Positions 12,983 to 25,560 of a stretch of 64,000 nt of DNA are shown piece by piece. Source of the stretch: Schistosoma mansoni (taxonomy: Eukaryota; Platyhelminthes; Trematoda; Strigeidida; Schistosomatidae); NCBI RefSeq assembly GCF_000237925.1, contig NC_031502.1:6801443-6865442 (forward strand), in the 5' to 3' direction. The notes under the pieces were generated by a model, which worked only from the letters and a program-made list of their open reading frames with translations, was not told the DNA's origin and did not search any database. The first letter of the stretch is position 1. Each line of letters opens with the position of its first letter. The position numbers and the translations under genes are program-made.

Positions 12983-14690
12983 TACCAATAAATAGCCAAA
13001 GAAGGATGATGCAGTTCCTCTGGGTTAATAGAATGAGCATGCTGAGATCAACATTTTAACAAAAATACATCTGGACATTGAACTGTTAAATTCTTTATAC
13101 TCGAATTATAACCATCAGGTTTTAAGCTCAAACACTTTCATATGAAATACAGGTTATTGAAGTTAATTTATACAAAATTAGGCATGGCTTACAATACAGA
13201 ACACAAAAATCCTCGTGACTACTGAGAATTATAAGTCAATCATTACATATATACTCATTTGGCAAAAATAAGAGCAGTTTGAAATAGAAGTAACATAACA
13301 CTACAAAATTGTTGATATACACTTGAGAAATTCAATATTACACGGTGACATACTTAAAATTGGAATCTAGTTCTTCATCATCCATACCTAAAGAACGAGC
13401 TGCTGCCAGAAACGCCTCAGTAACATCGTATTCAAGAGCCTGAACTGCACTTTCATTTGTTGGGGGAGGTTTGTCTAAAATGCTATGCTGAATTTTACAA
13501 GTGGTTCCACAACGTGAATTATTAATGTTGCTGAGATTATTTGAAATATTTAAATGATCAAGGAATGCCAAGAATAATTCGCCTCTTCCTAAAAGTAGGA
13601 CATCTTTAACTAAGCAAATATATTGAATTAATTTGTGTTCTTTCAATAAACTGCACCAAGAATGATATGAAACAATACTCTGTATATCACATACTAAACT
13701 ACTGATTTTATTAAAGTCTATCAGGTTACTGAAGGTTTTTCCAATCCACTGAAGTCCGTCTGAATTTTTCTCCAAACAAGTTAACAGTTCCACAAAACGA
13801 GGACAATAATTTTTCTCTAATTCCAGTAAGAAAGAAGCTTCTGATGGATCATGGGTGGCAGAATACACAGCTTCACCAGTTTCAAGAACTCTTTGAGCAA
13901 ATGAAGTTGGTAGAAATGATGGTAAGTTTTCATTATCTATCGAAAATTTTGGTTTTGTCGTCATACAATCATTTTTTGATGAAAGATCATCAAAATAACC
14001 ATGAGAACCTTGTAAAATGGATGGATTCGGGTGAGTGGAGGCTGTAGTTAAATTTTCTAACTTGATAAAAAATTCATAGTAAGGATCATGAACAACACCA
14101 TATATAAGCCACGATGATAATTGTCGTAAAAACACCTGCATAATGTGAGACACTAACTTTTGGATGGTGAATCGTGGGCCTGGTAGACCAGGAGGCGCAG
14201 CTGACAATATTGTATCTAAAAGCCGACAGCTGGACCTAACACCAGTAGTTTGAGGGCTTGTAACTATATTTTCCACCTTTTTAGTGACTTTCACAAGCAC
14301 AGGCAATAAAATCTTGTAGGAATGGAGACGGTAAGAAATGTGTGAAACACCAAGATCAGCATCCATCAGAAGTTCAGTTTCTAGTGTACATAGATCTGTT
14401 CTGTATGCTTTAAGTGAATCATCGATTCCCAATGCAAATGCAGATAAATATAAACCATGATATGATTCGGAAAAGCGTTCAATAAATTCTTGTAAATATT
14501 TATAGCAAGTTCCAAGTTTTAATAATTCCGCATAAAGGACAAGTTCACCATGTGGTACAAAAGGAAGATTATTTGATATGGGTATTAAATGTTGGTCTAG
14601 ACCTAAATCATCATCTTCTTCAGTCTTATCAGACTGGACGAATATACCACCGGAAATCCCATGTAAAGCAAGTAGCAATTCATGTAACAT
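7268..14690 (-). CDS. TUBGCP4: gamma-tubulin complex component 4, three exons, complete
   Basis: Structural subunit of the gamma-tubulin ring complex, which nucleates microtubules at centrosomes and spindles. Exons on the minus strand are 14690-13354, 9524-9155 and 7798-7268, giving about 745 residues; human GCP4 is 667. The start MLHELLLALHG matches the GCP4 N-terminus. The GRIP1 half (about residues 1-340) includes KLGTCYKYLQEFIERF (59-74) and WLIYGVVHDPYYEFFIK (194-210). LPSFLPTSFAQRVLETGEAV (256-274) and LLLGRGELFLAFLD (365-378) follow. The GRIP2 half holds HMAFIIDSLQYYLQ at the end of exon 2, running directly into VDVIEAQFSHLIRRL at the start of exon 3. The C-terminus LLSRLDFNYFYSDS matches the family end. 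Junction phases are 2 and 0 and agree. The extra length is mainly a variable loop around 380-415 and an insert near the C-terminus. Introns carry LINE-A fragments but the coding sequence looks intact. Confidence 0.95.
7799..9154 (-). other. GCP4 intron 2
   Basis: A 1.36 kb intron with donor GTTGGT. It contains a decayed LINE-A fragment (listed separately) and otherwise AT-rich sequence without recognisable features. Confidence 0.8.
8140..8430 (-). mobile_element. LINE-A 3'-end relic
   Basis: Parallel to 52490-52700: GATTGTGAGCCATTT, CGAATCCCAGCC, TTGATTTGGTCACTCCTAGC, TTCAACCTATTCCTACACC. Antisense to the plus strand (so sense to GCP4) and badly decayed. Confidence 0.6.
9155..9524 (-). CDS. 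TUBGCP4: GCP4 exon 2
   Basis: Acceptor ATTTATCTAG just before 9524 follows a T-rich tract. The exon completes a split Lys codon and reads FSIKLAAAQSNKLSE, then HLCIIAPPVFERLFSP and RSHMAFIIDSLQYYLQ. Donor CAG/GTTGGT follows at 9154. 370 bases. Confidence 0.92.
10440..11445 (+). mobile_element. LINE-A C-terminal and 3' UTR fragment
   Basis: Encodes the post-RT region of an RTE-like LINE: MFGMCFSPSKCKLLLQDW, then VDNFTYLGSMISPNGLVSDD, SLLLYGCETWPLRVEDTRKL, RLRWLSYVLRMPGH and GQTKTWHQCLKSLTSG. There are in-frame stops after RHLW and after MPGH. The 3' UTR ends with CAACTTGGACCGATGCATAT and a GACTGACTGAC-like repeat near 11440. Sits in GCP4 intron 1, antisense to that gene. Very similar to the copy at 42777-43790. 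Confidence 0.88.
12955..12982. repeat. (AT)n microsatellite
   Basis: About 14 AT units within GCP4 intron 1. Confidence 0.9.
13354..14690 (-). CDS. TUBGCP4: GCP4 exon 1 (N-terminal 445 codons)
   Basis: Starts at an ATG whose first residues match the GCP4 family start, so no upstream coding exon is needed. Ends in phase 2 at a GTATGT donor (13353-13348). Encodes most of the GRIP1 domain in one exon. Confidence 0.94.
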
Positions 14691-14871
14691 TTAATGAGCA
14701 GAACTGAAATATATCTACATGAATGAAGGGGGAATTAGCAAGCTTTAGATATGCCAATAATACGATAAAAGAATATAAATTTTAGTTGTAGATTGGTAAA
14801 TGCCAAGGAAAGAATAAAAAAGAACATTCTTCGATATAATACGAAATTTGATTAATTTTTTTATTATATTA

Positions 14872-15380
14872 TTGCCTGATGGTTTTTGCCCCCAAACGCC
14901 CTTGTACGGCTGAGAGTGGGGAGAGTCTGCCCTCCCTCTCAAAATGCTCTCACATGGCCACGCGTATATAGCCTCTGACAGAGAAGTTCTACTCACTGTC
15001 TTCTCGTGGCGAAGTTGTTATTTACGCTTTAACCGGGTTGGTGGACACAGAGGGTCCATCTAGAGGAGTTGGAAAACCCTCGTTACAAACCAATGGTGCA
15101 CATGGGCTCCAGTATCCTGAGGGAACAAATGGCGTATGAATCAATCGTTGGTCATCGGCTACCATGAGATTGAATCTCCTCACGATGCTCCACCGCATTG
15201 TGGATCAGACCTTTAGGTCAAAGGCTCCGGATGTGGTCCCCTAAGAAAACCACCTGCTTCAGTTTGGGCATCTGGGCAGTATTACGGCCCTCACACAAAT
15301 CAAATGGGATTTGTGCGGCGCATATATATTTGGTGCTCCCTTGTACCAATATTTATGTTTAAATAAATAATAAAATGGTG
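14872..15380 (+). repeat. SINE-B copy, near full body, plus orientation
   Basis: About 500 bases with blocks shared by the other SINE-B copies: GTACGGCTGAGAGTGGGGAG, GGAGTTGGAAAACCCT, CCTGAGGGAACAAATGGCGT, CATTGTGGATCAGACC, GCCCTCACACAAATCAAATG. It ends GCGCATATATATTTGGTGC, CTTGTACCAATATTTATG, then a TTTAAATAAATAATAAAA tail. It lies just upstream of the GCP4 start, antisense to GCP4, and may sit in its promoter region. Confidence 0.85.
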
Positions 15381-18300
15381 GTTTTTGGTTCAAACAATCA
15401 ATTTCTAACCAGTGGGATTCCATCCGTATCAACCACATTCTCATGTATTAATAACGTAAAAACCTTCGTACGAGATATCAAGAATTCCATCGCACAAAAC
15501 ACCACGACGAGAGAAAATTATGCAATGATCACAAAACAGCAGTGTTGAGGGATGATGGTTATTGCTTCAAAAAGGATAGCTTATTGCACATAAAAAAGAT
15601 GAAACGTAATCCAAGAATGCTGCTCCCATCAATAAGGGGCTATATTTAAAAATGCCTCCCTGGTCTTTAAGACTATCTAGCGAGTTATAACGGGTTAACA
15701 AGTGGAAACCCAACAGTTACTACTCACTATATAACATCATGTATCGAATGCAGCAATTAGTGCTCCATGAGATATTTTGGAATATATGTAGAACTTTACT
15801 AATGCTTTAGGATAACATTGTCGGTTGGATAATGGTCTACAGTATCCCTAGATATTCATTATCAAACCTTGGTATAATCGTACCTTCACCAAACACAACC
15901 GATCGTTAGGAAGAAACGAAAACAGACGACCTTTAAATACCCGCAGCTTAATGTTGTTAGTTTGTACAAGTGAACAGTAAGACTTTACATCTGGTACCCG
16001 ACATTTGGTAGTCAGACTGATATGACAACAAGGTCGAAAGTGACATGAAACAAGTTACTTAAACTTAAATAACTGCCCATATAGACGGACATTTCAGTCA
16101 TTTCCATGAGTTCACTATTACAAGAATGAAAATTATGAACCGAGAATATCAATACGAATAATAGTACATAATAAAACAATAGAGTCAAGAGAAAAGATGA
16201 GTTCGACGAGCAACAAATATGTGATGACACATTCAGTTGGAAGGAATCCATCTATGGCAGTGAGAGTGCTTCGAGAAGTATCACCCTAAGTCTTTAACCA
16301 AAAATTACTGTTATATCAAAATTCTAATCAAGACATATGCACTTTCCTCAAGAGATACAACTAAAAGTTAGTGACTCCAACTGATGAAATATTGCCTTGG
16401 TTTAATCACCTAAGGGCTGACTGTTGTAAGGCCTAGGCGTAACAGCCTATTCATCACCAGTTGGTTTTTCATGTCCTGCAAAGTTTGGTAAGACGGGAAC
16501 TAGTTATTAAAAGTTCAATACATTTATTATCTGCACTTCCCTTTGTTGCGGTTAGACAACTGATCAAAATTCCAGATGCAAACAACTTACTTTCACTAAT
16601 ACTTTTAGAACGACGGACAAGCTGAATAAAAAAAATTTATGATTTCGTACACACTGTAGGATAGCCAGAATCAGGTATGTACTGGAAATGAAGACACAGT
16701 TTTGGACAAAACCGCACCTGATTGCAATATTATCTGCTTGAAACGATGACGAGTAGAATATCAAATACGACTATGTTAAAGGTTAATATCATTCAAAGAT
16801 AGACTGTAACCTACACACAGATGTAGAATGTTCTTATCCGATATCTAAAAAACGAGTTCCATTTGGTCACTGCAACTTCTGCGTTACTAGACTTCTATCT
16901 CAAGCAATTAAGTTTAAAGATAACTTGTATATCTGTCAACTACATTCAAATGAGATTATTATGTTGCTGGATTTCAATCTCCCATGTTTTTGCGTTAAAT
17001 GTCATTTTAACGTCTGCAGAAATAACGATATGGAGCGTCAGTGATTCCACTCACTCCACACCGGTGATTTAAAATTTAGCCTATAAGCAAGTAAAAAACG
17101 ATTATCCAAGATTAATTTGGTAGCAGTTTCATAGGCTTCGGTATTTTTTAATGTCTAGACCCCGATATCACAAGGTATCCAGACAAGTACATACAACAGG
17201 TCACTTCAAACAGACAGAACGAGCAAATCTGCGGTATTACCTAAAATTTGAGATACACTATACTAGGTTTGTGCTTACAATCACCAGTATTTCTCAACGG
17301 TTAAATATTTATTAGAGCGACTCGAGTCACCTTGTTAATTGATCATTTACCAAGGCGACTCTAAGTCAATACGGAACCTACAGAACTGAAAACGAACATA
17401 TTTCAACGTAACTTAATAAAATTAAGGTCAAATAAACAGACACCAGAGATTGAACTAGCAGATGTGACGACACTGAGTTCTCAGTACAAACTACAAATGA
17501 ATGAAGGCTTCTAACAAGGCAGTAATTTCGAAACCTTCTATTCGTAAATAATTATAGCCTCCACATACCGCAAAAACCGTAAACAATAATATTTGTGGTC
17601 TTTGAGTCTCACATGAGGCAGACACATGCACCACATTGATTGCAAGAACAAAAGCGGATGTTGTAAACTAACAGCCAACCCTGTTAATGTTTACAGCAAC
17701 TTTTGGAAAGCCCAAAATAATATTTGGACTACAAACTGACGGATTATGATAATCGAACTAGTGGATGAAGACATTTTCCCTGAAATTGAAATTACCGCCC
17801 ACGCGCCTCGGCGACCTTGAGCAACTGACCTCAAGGCAGTCACTCCATATTTTAAGTATATCAAGTCTGTGGCGTGTTTGTAGGCTAGCCTAACTCCATG
17901 GTATGTGTTCGTTTAGGAGGAATGTATGTTTGGAAAATGCCAAACGAGATATAGACTTTTGTACCGTATGTTTCTGTCTTCCTTTCAAACGAAGAAAACC
18001 TATGTTGTGCTTTTTAGTTGTCGACCTATGGCTAACAATATGTGAGTTTATATATTTTCCTTTTAGTGAGTGCCGTAAATAATCGTCCTTTTATCCAGTA
18101 TTAGTACTGTGTTAAATACTTTTAGGAGTATCTCTACTAACCAAACCAATACTCAGCAGACGATCCTATTTCAAAGGTTCTTGACATGACACGAATTCGA
18201 AAATTCCTTGGACATATTCCAGACTGCAAGAAAAACACAACTCCGATAATTTTACATGACACGTACCAATGACGTCTACGTACAAAGTAAGCACTCCATT

Positions 18301-21189
18301 TTCCTGTAGTCCATCCTAATAACAATGCCATGAAACTACTGACTACAGGATATGATGATAGTTAGCATAGATTTATTTCGTCAGTACTTTTTCGTTGTTA
18401 TTCACATTATTCTTTATTTCAAATAGTCTATGCAATTACTATTATCGACTATAAATTTTTTGTTCCTGGTTGGCCTTGATCTTCCGTTCCCGTTTTGTAC
18501 TCTCCTAGCGTGACACATCGATTGTCTCTCACAAATACACTGTTGCACACATCTTGTTCTCACTTGCCAGCTGACGCAATAACAGAACTCTAGTATATTT
18601 ACTATCCTCACTGACAGATCACATTTATATTCTCATTACGTGGTTATTCTCAATACGCATCCTGAATCGTATCAATGATAATTGAGATAACTGTCTTCTT
18701 CCTATAATCGTAGATTGCGAGTACAATGTTCAAACACGCTTCCTCCTGACAATTTAAGTGAAATCTCATATTTTTCTTTTTGTATACCTATATTTAGGTA
18801 TGTTATTGATTGTCTCCAACCTTTTTTAGTAGCTTTATAATTATTTTGGAATTGATAATTTTTGTCAGCTACATAACTTTACCTAAAGGGATAGTTAAAA
18901 GTCTCAAGAAAAGTAATGCATTCGCTCTAATCCTCGAAATGTAGATCAAATTACGAGCTACTGGACATCGGTCTACAATGTTCTGGTCACCGTCTGTCAA
19001 GTGGGAATAGTAGATTCAGTTGAATTCCAGAGGAAACGACTTACAACATGACTCCACAGAATTCTTCTGTCGAATAGAAACTAACCTCTTGTGTGTTGAG
19101 ACAATATGTTCAGAAGTAAGCGTTTAAATTAGAGAACGTGTGGTGTTTAATATAGATGTAATAAATGCACATGACTGTATACTAATTCAATAATACTATC
19201 TCAGTTTATTTTTGCCCACTCAATGATAGTATACTTTGTGTATTACTGCCGTACATGTTAGTTTATCCAAATACTTGCATATACATTCAGGGACAGTGAT
19301 CATCAAGTTCTTACTTAATTCGTTTTTTCTCATTCATCCAGTATAATGATAGCGAATATGACAAAACTTTGTATCAAAAATAGCGTACTCTTCTTTGAAG
19401 TTTCTATTGACACATAGTTTGTGCGAGGCTTCCACACGTTACTAAATAAACGATTCTTAGAAGACTATTTGATGTGAACATACAAACAATGTTTATTCAA
19501 GTTGTCCACGTAGTGCTCATCTTGTCAGCTCTTGCAATAAGAAACGCTATGTATATCAGCATCGCCATAGTTTAAAGGCCGATTTTTGGTAATTCCCTAT
19601 TTGAATTACTGTGAGTTGGTTTGATGTCTGCTGGAGTTCATGGTTTCTAGTTGCTCTCATATCTATGAGTTTACTGCAGCGTCAAAACTACAAAATCATT
19701 CGGTGGGATATCAACCGAATTTATCTCATTTGTAGCCCACAACTTTGCTTGATTGTTGCTTCTTAACTTGATCTCGGAAACCTGTTGCTCTACAGAATCC
19801 CGCCGCTTTCATTAAAAACATCATTATGCCCTGAAAACAATGTAATTTCAAATTAAGTGCCATGGTTTGGAGAAGGAGAACTACTGAATACAATGTAACA
19901 ACCAGTAGGTGCTGTAAGTAGGATGCATAATGACGAGTAGTTCCGCTTGTTAGCCAGCCTACTTTTTTTACATGGAAGAAAAGTCTGCTGGACTGAAAGA
20001 GCTCTGGTATTTCTGTATGAAATATAAAAACAGTGCTTAAATGTTCAGGGTTGACTTTGGAAGACCTTTCCAAGTAGATACGAGCACTTGCGAGTGCAAC
20101 TGTCGAACATTTGAGATATTCCAATACCTCTGCCATTATATCGTTCTGACATATATAAGAAAACGAACTCTTACAGGTAAACCCGATTACGTAGTATAAA
20201 GTGCATACTCAGTCATATCCTTAGACAATGAAATAGATGACAGCTTGTTGACGCAAATAGATCCCATAATAAATCAGAGGTTTGGATTCCAAAACGAAGC
20301 ACATAATATCTACAGATTGTACAAAGCCAGACGATTCACAGCCATCATATTGTGGATAAATACAATGAAAGGTAAGCGATGAACTCGGACAGAATAGTCG
20401 ATAATCATTACTTGAGAATCATTATTAACTAGACAAGACTCTGGTTCGCACAAGGCTTATTTTGGTGTGGTATTTGTGATTCGTGGTTCGAGATACAAAA
20501 AAGTGTGAAGTGAACTCTTTTTACTGTCAGAAGTCCTTTGTGGCCGTATTTTCAACTGTAACTGTTTATACAACCTCCAGACCTGTTTTTCTACATAGAT
20601 GTAGTTCTTGCTTTAATGATGTATCGACGTACTTCTCCATAAATGTAATTTTTGTATTTGTTTTTGTTTTGTGGAGAGGTATGCCTATAAAGTTCATGAG
20701 CAACTGTTTGCAACACTTGGGAAAATTCAAGTGCTCTCCTTTTTAGTAACTGTTTCGTTATGAGGACTTGTAAGAACGTGAAAAGCGATTTCGTCAGACA
20801 GTAAGTGAGGTTTGTGATGCGAAATAATACGACTTTTCATCAAGTTTACAAAATATCTGAGGCTATACATGTTCTTTGTTTGTGTTACGCTTCTTCCAAA
20901 AGCTTAAAACATTAGGCGAATTTGTTCTACTTATACATAAGTGTTTCATTAAGTGAATAAACGTCGACGTGGTCAATGTCGAACACAACGGTCATCAACC
21001 TATACCTTTTACCATAATTTTCATGTCCAGCAATTCCTTGGTCTAGAAAGGTTTCAGCCTTGCAAATGGTTTACTGAACCCATAATTTGCATATCACAAA
21101 ATATATGCATAGCTTCCTTCTTTAACGAATGCAATTCAACAAAACAACAAGTCAACAATGAAACGAACGGTTAAACTTCGTTACTTACC
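15381..21189. other. intergenic sequence without recognised features
   Basis: 5.8 kb of AT-rich DNA between GCP4 and the next repeats. Short open frames (for example 136 codons at 19726-20136, minus) show no family motifs, no splice-consistent partners and no compositional sign of coding. Old unrecognised repeats are likely. Confidence 0.5.
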
Positions 21190-21745
21190 TACTTAAGTCT
21201 GTTACCCCTCGTGAAATAGCGCAGGCCGCCCACCAGCATTCTTTGTCGAACTACGCCCTGGGAAATCCCTTCCAGTTGTTTCCTATCGCTACTCATTCTT
21301 TCGTCATCTGCTTCCAACTCACGGAGCAATGTCTTTGAGTCTTCTTCTTCGACTTTTGCCCTTAGAATACCAAGTTAGTTATTGCCTCGTGATACAGTTT
21401 GATGATTTCAGCGATATATGTCTCATCCACTTTCAACAGCTTTTCCTAATTTCCTCTACAGCTGAAATCTGGTCTGTTCTCTCCTACACTAGATTGTTGC
21501 TGGTAGTATCCGGCCAACCGATGTTGAGCATCATGCATAGATAATTGTTCGTAAATAATTGTACTCTTTTGATTATGTTTGTGGCAGTTCTCCTAGTTTC
21601 GCCTCTACGCAGTAGAGCTGTCTTGTATAATTCTGCCTATAGCTCTTCTTGGGTTACTTCCTATCTCAAGTCCAGGAAAAGGAGGAGCATTGAACCATAT
21701 CCAGAAGAAGAGAACCTTGTTAGAAAACGTTTGCTAGAATAAACA
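21190..21745 (-). mobile_element. LINE-C C-terminal fragment (RTE-like), antisense
   Basis: Minus-strand translation in mixed frames gives a typical schistosome endonuclease/RT LINE C-terminus: TATNIIKRVQLFTNNYL, then LNIGWPDTTSNN, ERTDQISAVEEIRKS, SSNCITRQ and a late RSSTKNAGGRPALFHEG. Several stops and frame changes show it is dead. It differs in sequence from LINE-A and LINE-B. Confidence 0.72.
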
Positions 21746-22256
21746 AATCGAAGTTCGTAAAGTGTGTTAAGTCCAATGCGCAAATACAATATCAGCTTAA
21801 TTTTAACTTTGGATACTTAAGAATAATTTTTATCTAAAAGGAAAAGAGATAGAGAGAAAAGAAATGAACACCTGGTAAAATTGTTCAACCATGATAATAA
21901 GTGTTTAATGAATATCGACCTCTGAAGTAAACCATTAGTTTTTTGGTCCATTTGGGTAAATACACGTAAGTTATGTAATATGATACAGAGGAAAACTTGA
22001 TATTGCCATAAAATCTTGTGCAATAATAACTTAGAATTATGCTATGAAAGTCATAGTTAATTACAAGGATAATCAAATATTAATTTCTATGTGCTATATA
22101 TATGATCAAGATAAAACGAATCTGAGAATTTATTTAATTGTAACATGAGATAATTTATCTTCAGTCTAAGACTTTCGATGTTTAGGAATACAATATGTTT
22201 AGGAGGAAAAGAAGGGACGAAAAGAGTGTCTAACATATTGAGGGACCAAACATAAT
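21746..22256. other. unassigned AT-rich sequence
   Basis: Lies between the LINE-C fragment and the 3' tail of the CR1-like LINE. No supported gene. Confidence 0.4.
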
Positions 22257-22280
22257 AACAATAATAATAATAATAATGAT
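22257..22280 (-). repeat. (TTA)n tract, probable 3' tail of the CR1-like LINE
   Basis: ATAATAACAATAATAATAAT on the plus strand, downstream (minus sense) of the LINE coding region. CR1-type LINEs end in short tandem repeats instead of poly(A); the assignment is inference. Confidence 0.45.
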
Positions 22281-25200
22281 CATAAATATGAACATAAGCG
22301 AACTTCAGATATCAAGATGAATAGAAAGAAAATAAGATAAGCGAGAAAAATTTCATAGGTTTTACTTTCCCTTCAATCATTTAGATAGATGACGGACCTT
22401 GTTTATATAAATCGTTGTAAAACCCATTGATATTTAATAAGTGACTCCTGAACCGGGTTGTAGTTTCAGCGCAACGGAGGTTCTCTGGTAATCTGTTACA
22501 CATGGTTCAGTGGCGAATAACGAAAAATTCTGACGTAAGTTTGTGTATGCAATCGGAGTCGACAGAATGTTTTCTTTATTGCATAAGTTGTGGAATGATA
22601 TCATAGAATATGAAGGGGTGTATGCCGAAGAATAAGAAGTACTGTTTGTATACAGGCAGATAAAGATGTGATTTAATTTGATACGCCTGATCCAGAGGGG
22701 TTCTAATTTGAGTTGTTGACATCTTTGGTGATAATCCATGTTATCGGGAATACTCCAAAACAGCTTTAATGAACCTTCTTTGAACACCTTCAGTTTCAAT
22801 CAGGTCATTATGCAATTACTGTAAACTAGAATACCATATTCAAGAATGGGTAAGATACATTTCCGTACAATAATAATAATAATAATATATTTCTGCAAGG
22901 GCAGGTACACGCCATTTTTTACAGGCATGATCTACAATTTACAACATATACTGGTTCACAGTATGCATCCCAAGCAGGGTTGTTTAGTAATTATAATCTA
23001 TAAAAGGTGATAACAGTTCATTCGTTCAGATATAATGTGTTTTCAGCAGAATAGCTTCCAAAGAGGCATCGCGTCAACGTTACATACCAGATCCGATCTG
23101 GACAAAAAGTGTATTAGGGTTTCGGTCGTGCTAAGTATTTGTGTAATGCAGCTTTTTAAGTTTATAGTTGTTATAAAGTAAACTTGTGGAGCGCCTGGTC
23201 CGAACTATGACCTTGGGAAAGCGCGTTCGTCTAGTTTGTTTCAGACTTCAGAAGTTACATAGCTTCACCCTCAGAGCAAGATTCTGAAGAGAGAATAATA
23301 ATAATCTCGATTCGGCATTATTGAAATTTATCATTATGAATCAGATGAGCTTGCTAGCTTTGGATGCATGAGATGCAATGTGCTGGGGAAGGTTCAAACT
23401 GTTGCTATATCTCAAATCCAAGTTATGAACAGCGTTAAGAGGTTTCAGAGTGTGTTTGTATATAGCCAGATGTAGGTTAAGGCAGTGGTCAATGCGAATA
23501 AATCCACTTTTGTCAACATTCAGTGTTAGATTCCACGAAGCATTCCATTCGTACAACTTGTTCATTTATTCCTGGATTACCGATGAATATGGCTTCCTTT
23601 GATGGGAGAAGAGAATGAATAAACTACTTCTAGGTAATCGGCAATAAAAGGATTTACCATATTGAAAGAGAGAACATAAGTCATTGATGAAAAGGAGGAA
23701 GAGTAGTGGTCCAATCACACCTTGTATAACCCCACTAGTTACGTTCATAGGCTTAAAGTAGTAAGCTCCAAAGCGGGGGACTTGACTACATTCTGTTAAA
23801 AAAGATTTGAGCCAAGATAAAAGGGGATTCTGTATGCCAAATGAGGAGAGTTTTAGAAGAAGTTTGTGAGAGACACTGTCAAAGACCTTGTCAAAATCGA
23901 AGTGAAGAATTATCACTGATTGAACAACATCTCTTCTCTGGGTAATTTGATCAAAAATAGCAGGTGCGATGTGAAGCATGAGCGTTTAGTCATAAACCCG
24001 TGTTGGAATGGGCTTATCAGGCCAGCTGAAAATAAAAATGATAGTAGCTATTTGTGGTTGATTTTTTCCATGGTTCTTGATAGCACGGATGTCAAGTTAA
24101 TGAGTCTATAGTTAGCAATGTCACTACTTGATCCCGTTTTGAACCTAGGGGTGATAGGAGATATTTTCCATGCATATGGATGATGATGACTAAATAGTTC
24201 ACAACTAGTATCAGGGTCGTCAACAGCGCTCCCGTCAACCATGAAGAATTTAGTTGTGCCAAAAGAATAAGATTTCACATGGGATTTGAAAAGCGGAAGT
24301 ATTAAACACTCTGGGCTTTTACTACCTAAGACTTCATTTTATATATCCATAAGACTGCGTTTAGGTGAAGCATCTCTTTCGATCAAGTTAAGTATACTGT
24401 GAAGTTAGTACATGTCATGAGGCTTGTGGTAGCGGTGTTTCAATTTTATCAGTTTGCTTTCAAAGGTTTTAAAAGTAGTCTGGCCCCTATTAGCGTCATA
24501 AGCCAGCTGACCAATATTCGGAGCAGTGCAGTCAAGGCAATATGTAAGGTTGTGATATAAATCGGAAAGCGCAGTGTCAATGTATTTGTGGTAAAAGGAG
24601 GTTCCCATAGTAAACATTGAACAAGAGTTTCTGTGCGTTTCAAGTTTGTCGATCAAACTGTCTGCTCCGGCACATCATTGCAGCTTTAGAGTTCAATTTT
24701 GTAGTGTATTAAGAATGAACAATACTGAATACAATTATATGATCACTCACAAAAAGCTCATGACTGATGTGCACTGAGATAAAGCCTTTATTGATTGTAA
24801 ATGATAAATCAAGTATACTATTCATTCTAGTCAGTTTTCGGAATTGTTGGACTCATCCAAATATTTCTAATGTTTCAACTAACTTGTTATATGGACTTGG
24901 TAACGAAGTCGAACCCCATGTAATGTTCAGCAGATTAAAATCACTTCCAATGATTTTAAACGTGTGCGGTTGGAGAGAAGCAATAAAAAATATGTTTGTT
25001 AGTAATCTATCAAAGTTAGTATCCTCATGAGGTGGTCTGTATATGCATCTCAGCGGTAGATAGTTTTGCGATCCACAATTTACGGTAACTTAAGTGGATT
25101 CATCCAAAGCATCAAGAGATTCATTCTCACATTTAAACACCTGAATGTCCGAAAGGACATAAATAATTGTACCGCCTCCTATTCCATGACTTCTATCAGT

Positions 25201-25560
25201 TTGAAAGAAAACGTAGTTACCTACATGCAAGGAGTGATCAGAAATGGATTATTAGCATCAAGTTTCCGCAATAAGTACAATAGTTGGATTTGTAAGGAAT
25301 AAAAGGTCTTCGAGATGAGTAATTTTATTGGGCAGAGAGCTGTCATTGAACGAAGAAACTGAAACGTATCATGGTGAAGCAGGTTAGAGCATAAATCACA
25401 ATCGGTAGTTCCATGAATACTCGAAGGATTGGCTAAGGTAAGAATTATGTTGTGAACGGAATTAGATTCAACGGCTTTTTCATCATTCGTAATATATTTA
25501 AGAGGAGGATACTTAGTAGTCCTTAGCGTATTATAGGTCATTATGAGGTGTCATTTGAAC
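22281..25560 (-). mobile_element. CR1/Jockey-like LINE, antisense, decayed and interrupted
   Basis: Reading on the minus strand from about 25560: an endonuclease region (GGGTIIYV, CIYRPPHEDTNFDRLL, IIGSDFNLLNITWGS, SDHIIVFSI; 25540-24720) and an RT start (SSSDIANYRLINLTSVLSR, 24170-24070). Next come RT blocks (HFDFDKVFDSVSHKLLLKL, VTSGVIQGVIGPLLFLLFIN; 23900-23680). Last is the C-terminal segment (YHQRCQQLKLEPLWIRRIKL, 22740-22680). Many stops and frame changes. Between 23320 and 22866 the frame is broken by unrelated sequence flanked by AAT repeats. Schistosome families of this clade include SR1, but the family cannot be fixed by eye. Confidence 0.8.
22866..23310. repeat. insertion of unknown type inside the CR1-like LINE
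   Basis: About 440 bases separate LINE coding that stops near 23341 and resumes near 22865. Both edges carry AAT-type repeats (AATAATAATAATAATAAT at 22868; AGAATAATAATAATC at 23298). That suggests a nested short element or repeat-mediated insertion. No coding seen. Confidence 0.45.

Larger units (their letters stand above)
9525..13353 (-). other. GCP4 intron 1
   Basis: A 3.8 kb intron with donor GTATGT. It contains a LINE-A 3' fragment in the opposite orientation and an (AT)n run; the rest is AT-rich. A 113-codon minus-strand frame at 9551-9892 resembles nothing and is not supported. Confidence 0.8.

Noticed and set aside
19726-20136. 136-codon minus-strand frame as a gene
   Set aside because: No family motif, no fitting splice partner, and it sits in otherwise featureless AT-rich DNA.
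22281-25560. LTR retrotransposon or integrated virus
   Set aside because: The endonuclease is APE-like, the RT blocks are of non-LTR type, and no terminal repeats, protease or integrase were seen. No viral fossil was recognised anywhere in the window.
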